In this document: positions 44,805 through 48,258 of the stretch, in pieces
Layout of the letters: each line of letters begins with the position of its first letter
Position numbering within the stretch: the first letter of the stretch is position 1
Assembly (NCBI GenBank): GCA_945888475.1
Contig: CAMDAB010000012.1
Location: forward strand, 1-48,258
Source: Saprospira grandis DSM 2844
Lineage (GTDB): Bacteria; Bacteroidota; Bacteroidia; Chitinophagales; Saprospiraceae
Direction of reading: 5' to 3'
DNA: 48,258 nucleotides
Translations under genes and position numbers: made by a program
The notes under the pieces: generated by a model
Seen by the model: the letters and a program-made list of their open reading frames with translations, nothing else
The model's database searches: none
Told to the model about the DNA's origin: nothing

Positions 44805-45839
44805 ATGAAAAATGATCTACTGCTCCGCGTAGCCCGCGGAGAAAAAACCGAAAGACCGCCAGTATGGCTCATGCGACAGGCAGGAAGAATTTTGCCTCAA
44901 TATCGTGCCATTAGAAATAGTATATCCGGTTTCAAAGAACTGGTGGAAACACCCGAATTGGCCTGCGAGGTAACTATACAGCCTGTAGATGAGCTCGATG
45001 TTGATGCAGCCATCATATTCTCCGATATACTTGTTATTCCCGAGGCAATGGGTCTGACCTATGAAATGGTGGAATCGCGGGGGCCAATTTTCCCAAAAGT
45101 GATTGAAACCGCCAATGATGTAGCCCAATTGCTGAAAGGAGAAGCTGCCGCCGATCATTTACAATACGTATACGATGCGGTTGCGCTTACCAAAAAAGAA
45201 CTGAATGGTAGAGTACCTCTGCTGGGTTTTGCAGGTGCCCCTTTTACGATTTTGGCCTATATGGTAGAGGGTAAGGGCAGTAAGAATTTTTCGGCAGCCA
45301 AAAAGATGATGTACCGTTCACCCGAACTGGCGCATACTTTACTCGATGCCATCACTGAATCGACTATTGCATACCTTAAAAGAAAAGTCGCTGCAGGTGC
45401 CGATTTGGTTCAAATTTTTGATTCTTGGGCCGGAGTACTTTCTATGCATGATTTCAGAACATTTTCGTTGCCATACATAAAACGTATTGCCCAGGCCTTA
45501 CAGCCACTTGCGCCGGTGACTATTTTTGCCAAAGATGCTTTTCATTCACTACAAGAGATTGCCGAGTCGAATTGTGATGTTGTAGGTTTAGGCTGGACTA
45601 TGCCGGTAGAAACGGCAAGGGCTCAATTGGGAACCAATAAAGTGCTACAGGGCAATCTTGATCCTTGTGTACTTTATGCAGATTTGCCCGAAATAAAAAA
45701 ACATTGCACTCAAATGCTAAAAACTTTTGGTTGTCATCATATTGCAAATCTCGGACATGGTGTTAATCCAGATACACCCCTCGATGCTGTGAAGTGTTTT
45801 GTCGACACCGTAAAGGCATTCAGGTATGATGACAATTGA
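44805..45839 (+). CDS. hemE: Uroporphyrinogen decarboxylase
   Basis: Decarboxylates the four acetate side chains of uroporphyrinogen III to coproporphyrinogen III. The 344-residue protein has the N-terminal signature [17 protein letters not shown] with its conserved Arg pair, the [14 protein letters not shown] motif (catalytic Asp), [16 protein letters not shown] and [10 protein letters not shown] near the C-terminus. The normal length and a clean ATG support the start. It belongs to the same pathway as hemH at 11.1-12.1 kb, but the two are far apart. Confidence 0.97.
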   Translation: MKNDLLLRVARGEKTERPPVWLMRQAGRILPQYRAIRNSISGFKELVETPELACEVTIQPVDELDVDAAIIFSDILVIPEAMGLTYEMVESRGPIFPKVIETANDVAQLLKGEAAADHLQYVYDAVALTKKELNGRVPLLGFAGAPFTILAYMVEGKGSKNFSAAKKMMYRSPELAHTLLDAITESTIAYLKRKVAAGADLVQIFDSWAGVLSMHDFRTFSLPYIKRIAQALQPLAPVTIFAKDAFHSLQEIAESNCDVVGLGWTMPVETARAQLGTNKVLQGNLDPCVLYADLPEIKKHCTQMLKTFGCHHIANLGHGVNPDTPLDAVKCFVDTVKAFRYDDN

Positions 45840-45974
45840 TTGGATTATTAAAAAGTGAATTTTATCTTTATTTTTTTTAATTTTTGCTGCCTAGAATTAA
45901 TTTGTAGTATTATATTCGCCCTTGATTGAAAAATTGCATTATAATTATTGTTGTATATAAAAAATAAAACAGCC

Positions 45975-46433
45975 GTGAATTCCAAAAAGCGAGTAATCAA
46001 AGATTATGAATCACTGCCCGAAGATATCAAGAACGGTATTAAAATGACCTATCCGCGAGGTTTTGCGCAGCATTTGGTGTTTTACACCGACCGTAATGGT
46101 AAAAGGGTATCAGCACTTCCTTTCGAGACAGATGAAATTTATTATTTGGTACGTATGACCGTAAGAGAAGCAGTACAGATTATCGAAGACGATGAAGACT
46201 ACGATAGCGAAGGCATACTGCGTGATGATTTCTCTACGAGTGGTTCGGATGATGAAGAAATCTTCGAAAGTGCAAAAGAAGAGGAAGAGACACCTGCATT
46301 CAAAGAAGCTCCTGTGAGTGCTTATGATGTGGATGATTTGAAGGACGATGACGATGATGACGAGGACGATGATGATGATGATGATGACGAAGTTCCTGTC
46401 AGTGATGACGACGATGATGATGACGACGAATAA
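45975..46433 (+). CDS. Small protein with conserved N-domain and Asp-rich tail (GTG start)
   Basis: From the GTG at 45975 the protein reads NSKKRVIKDYESLPEDIKNG after the initiating Met and has 152 residues. The first 75 residues form a compact mixed alpha/beta domain (PRGFAQHLVFYTDRNGKRVSALPFET, then YYLVRMTVREAVQII) that I recall as widely conserved in Bacteroidota, of unknown function. The remainder is acidic, with long Asp/Glu runs at the end coded by GAT/GAC repeats. The upstream frame to 45948 adds nine residues (LYIKNKTAV) that look like leader, so the GTG is preferred. A tail like this suggests binding of a basic partner or metal. This is inference. Confidence 0.78.
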   Translation: MNSKKRVIKDYESLPEDIKNGIKMTYPRGFAQHLVFYTDRNGKRVSALPFETDEIYYLVRMTVREAVQIIEDDEDYDSEGILRDDFSTSGSDDEEIFESAKEEEETPAFKEAPVSAYDVDDLKDDDDDDEDDDDDDDDEVPVSDDDDDDDDE

Positions 46434-46450
46434 AAATTCTGAAAAATAAG

Positions 46451-46494
46451 ACAGAAGGCTGTTTCAACCCTTTGAAATGGCCTTCTGTATTTTC
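46451..46494 (+). terminator. Rho-independent terminator after the Asp-tail gene
   Basis: Stem ACAGAAGGC / GCCTTCTGT (46451-46459 and 46480-46488) with an inner TTTCAA / TTTGAAA pairing, then ATTTT. Confidence 0.75.
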
Positions 46495-46536
46495 GGCGAC
46501 AACTTCCTGATTTTACAGCCAATTTAATGTTATATT

Positions 46537-47088
46537 ATGAACTTTATAATTTTTGACCTGGAAGCGACCTGCTGGCAAACCGAATCGGAGCGAAAAGGCC
46601 GGACCCAAGAAATTATCGAAATAGGTGCTGTAAAAATCAATGAATATGGCAAAACAGAGAGTAGGTTCGAAAGCTTTGTCCGCCCAATTATTCACCCCAA
46701 TCTCAGTGATTTTTGTCGCAGTCTTACAAGTATCACACAGGTCGATGTGAATCGTGCAGATACTTTTCCGGAAGTAATTGCCGATTTTCAAGAATGGATT
46801 GGCTTAAATGATGAAGAAGAATATCTGTTTTGTTCTTGGGGCTTTTTCGATCAGCGTGCGCTTTCAAAAAATTGTCTGTTGCATGAAATTGATGATGAAT
46901 GGACCAAGCCGCATATCAGCCTCAAGCATCAATATCCCCGCATTAAAGGTTTAGGCTATGCTCCAGGCCTGAAACATGCTGTTGAAAAAGAAGGTTTTGA
47001 ATTTGAAGGTGCCCATCACCGAGGTATAGACGATGCACTTAATCTGGCAAAAATATTTTTAAAATATCAGAATCAATGGCAGTTCTGA
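46537..47088 (+). CDS. DEDDh 3'-5' exonuclease (ERI1/KapD-like)
   Basis: The 183-residue protein has the DEDDh motifs: FDLEATC (Asp7, Glu9), then SWGFFDQRAL (the second Asp), and the HHRGIDDALN block (catalytic His and last Asp). Spacing and the LGYAPGLKHAVE segment between the last two motifs fit the ERI1-like group of RNA/DNA exonucleases, close to KapD. The substrate is unknown. It lies 104 bases downstream of the Asp-tail gene after a terminator, and overlaps the next gene by 13 bases. Confidence 0.9.
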   Translation: MNFIIFDLEATCWQTESERKGRTQEIIEIGAVKINEYGKTESRFESFVRPIIHPNLSDFCRSLTSITQVDVNRADTFPEVIADFQEWIGLNDEEEYLFCSWGFFDQRALSKNCLLHEIDDEWTKPHISLKHQYPRIKGLGYAPGLKHAVEKEGFEFEGAHHRGIDDALNLAKIFLKYQNQWQF

Positions 47089-47684
47089 CAGAAAATGAAC
47101 AAAAATTCGAGACGCTAATTGATGGTATTGTCAATCAGCACTATGCAATCTGCGATCATTTTATCAGTACGGAGTTTGCTGAAGCCTTAAAAAATCAGCT
47201 GCTTACTAAATTTGTAGCCAATAAATTTTCGCAAGCCTCTGTAGGACAGGGGGCAGCGCAAAAACAGCATCTCGAAATCAGAAGCGATTCAATTCTTTGG
47301 ATTGAAAATGACAGTCTTGATCCGCTCGAACGAAAATATCTTAACTTTGTGGGTGAATTCATGCAATATATGAATCTTACTTGTTTTACAGGGTTGAATG
47401 ATTTTGAACTGCATTATGCATGTTATCCCGAAGGGAGTTTTTACCGCAAACATGTCGATAGTTTTGCGAATGATAAAAGCCGACAGTATTCGCTTATCGT
47501 TTATCTTAATCCAGATTGGACTGCAAGTGACGGAGGACAGTTGAAATTATACCTCGATGATAAAACTGTGGAGATTTCACCAGTTTCCGGTCGGGCTGTT
47601 TGTTTTCCAAGTCACCTTATCCCGCATGAAGTAGCAAATTCCAACAAGAAAAGACTAAGTCTCACCGGTTGGTTAAAAAAATAA
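47076..47684 (+). CDS. 2OG-Fe(II) oxygenase (prolyl 4-hydroxylase type)
   Basis: The 202-residue protein has the double-stranded beta-helix fold of PF13640 prolyl 4-hydroxylase-like enzymes: iron ligands His126 and Asp128 in YRKHVDSF, the distal His184 in LIPHEV, and Arg in KKRLSLTGW as 2-oxoglutarate contact. Other conserved elements are YSLIVYLNPDW and GGQLKLY. It hydroxylates an unknown protein or nucleic-acid substrate. It starts inside the exonuclease gene (13-base overlap) and ends 4 bases before the DinB-like gene, so the three are one transcription unit. Confidence 0.93.
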   Translation: MAVLTENEQKFETLIDGIVNQHYAICDHFISTEFAEALKNQLLTKFVANKFSQASVGQGAAQKQHLEIRSDSILWIENDSLDPLERKYLNFVGEFMQYMNLTCFTGLNDFELHYACYPEGSFYRKHVDSFANDKSRQYSLIVYLNPDWTASDGGQLKLYLDDKTVEISPVSGRAVCFPSHLIPHEVANSNKKRLSLTGWLKK

Positions 47685-47688
47685 TAAA

Positions 47689-48213
47689 ATGATTAAACAG
47701 GAAATTCTCAGGCTGCTCGAAAAATCATACGCTTCCTTTTCTGATGAAATCGAAGTGCTGAATGAGATCGAATTCCGCCAGGTTGCTCATGGCAAATGGA
47801 ACGCCTCGCAACATGCCGATCATCTGAACAGAAGCCTGCTGCCGCTTATCATTGCATTGAAATTGCCCTTGCTCCTCACGAGAATGATTTTTGGTAAAGC
47901 AAGGCGCGTATCTTTGAGCAATGAGGAACTTGTTGCCAGGTATCAGGCGAAAATCGCTTCAGGTTCAAAGGCTGTCCACCCTTTTATCCCCTCAAAATTT
48001 GCTTTTAAATCGAAAGAAAGTCTGTTGAAGAAATTGGATTCAAACATAAAAAGCTTGCTGCAGCAGCTTCAAAAATTCCAGGAAGAACAGTTTGATGAAA
48101 TTATGCTGCCGCATCCTATACTCGAAAAAATAACTTTGAGGGAAATGCTTTACTTTACGATTTATCATGCCGAACATCATCGGAATCTGCTGTTGAAAAA
48201 TTTAGAAAACTAA
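47689..48213 (+). CDS. DinB/YfiT-like four-helix bundle protein
   Basis: A 174-residue protein of the DinB/DUF664 superfamily: four helices with a metal-binding histidine triad formed by His in NASQHADHLNRS (helix 2) and the HAEHHRNLLLKN motif near the C-terminus. In other bacteria the fold serves in thiol-dependent transferases and damage-induced proteins; the role here is unknown. The ATG lies 4 bases after the oxygenase stop. No further gene begins clearly before the window ends at 48258. Confidence 0.85.
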   Translation: MIKQEILRLLEKSYASFSDEIEVLNEIEFRQVAHGKWNASQHADHLNRSLLPLIIALKLPLLLTRMIFGKARRVSLSNEELVARYQAKIASGSKAVHPFIPSKFAFKSKESLLKKLDSNIKSLLQQLQKFQEEQFDEIMLPHPILEKITLREMLYFTIYHAEHHRNLLLKNLEN

Positions 48214-48258
48214 ACTTTTAACTGCCAAAGAAACCATTCCCATGAAAGAAATGACCAT

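Noticed and set aside
46322-46522. Serine-rich protein on the minus strand
   Set aside because: It is the reverse frame of the GAT/GAC repeats of the Asp tail.

Overview
The window is an AT-rich chromosomal segment of a member of the Bacteroidota. Several signs agree on this: the promoter style (TTTG, 19 bases, TAnnTTTG before the initiator tRNA), few Shine-Dalgarno sequences, lineage-typical families (DUF6155, bactofilin next to AtpZ, LVIVD and Reg_prop beta-propellers, AsmA/TamB proteins, a GTG-started protein with an aspartate tail), and the divergence of tsaD from large envelope genes. It is almost entirely ordinary core genome. I see no prophage, insertion sequence or CRISPR array. The genus cannot be named from this sequence.

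Layout. 1-5.1 kb: the 5' part of a Reg_prop lipoprotein gene that runs off the left edge, two small conserved genes, a YbhN-type flippase-like membrane protein and scpA. 5.1-8.7 kb: uppS (undecaprenyl diphosphate synthase) and bamA (outer membrane protein insertion). 8.7-11.1 kb: infC with a TTG start and no thrS/rpmI/rplT beside it, then bactofilin, AtpZ, an AtpI-like protein and a biotin carrier protein. 11.1-13.9 kb: hemH, an exported protein resembling a stand-alone subtilase propeptide, and hsp20. 13.9-18.5 kb: five closely spaced minus-strand genes (3-hydroxybutyryl-CoA dehydrogenase, K+ channel with RCK domain, membrane zincin, TauE/SafE permease, glycosyltransferase). 18.6-20.2 kb: lpxH and an exported propeller-like protein. 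20.2-22.7 kb: umuD and umuC split by a 748-bp gap holding three hairpin-rich tandem repeats. 22.9-25.9 kb: pntA and pntB.

26-34 kb: a B3/B4-domain protein, a TPM-domain protein, an LVIVD lipoprotein, an exported thioredoxin, the initiator tRNA-fMet, a small exported protein, glutathione peroxidase, and a tsaD-capA pair. 34-42.6 kb: two very large envelope lipid-transport-type proteins, AsmA-like and TamB; the TamB reading frame has no standard start codon before its conserved membrane anchor. 42.7-48.2 kb: ppk1, hemE, the aspartate-tailed protein, a DEDDh exonuclease, a 2OG-Fe(II) oxygenase and a DinB-like protein.

Taken together, the window is rich in envelope building (uppS, bamA, lpxH, asmA, tamB, YbhN) and haem synthesis (hemE, hemH). 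The observations most worth following are the repeat-split umuDC locus with a paired palindromic operator candidate, the translationally coupled zincin-permease pair, the missing tamB start codon, the ATP synthase accessory genes detached from the atp operon, and the stand-alone propeptide-like protein. None of these alone establishes a new biological system.
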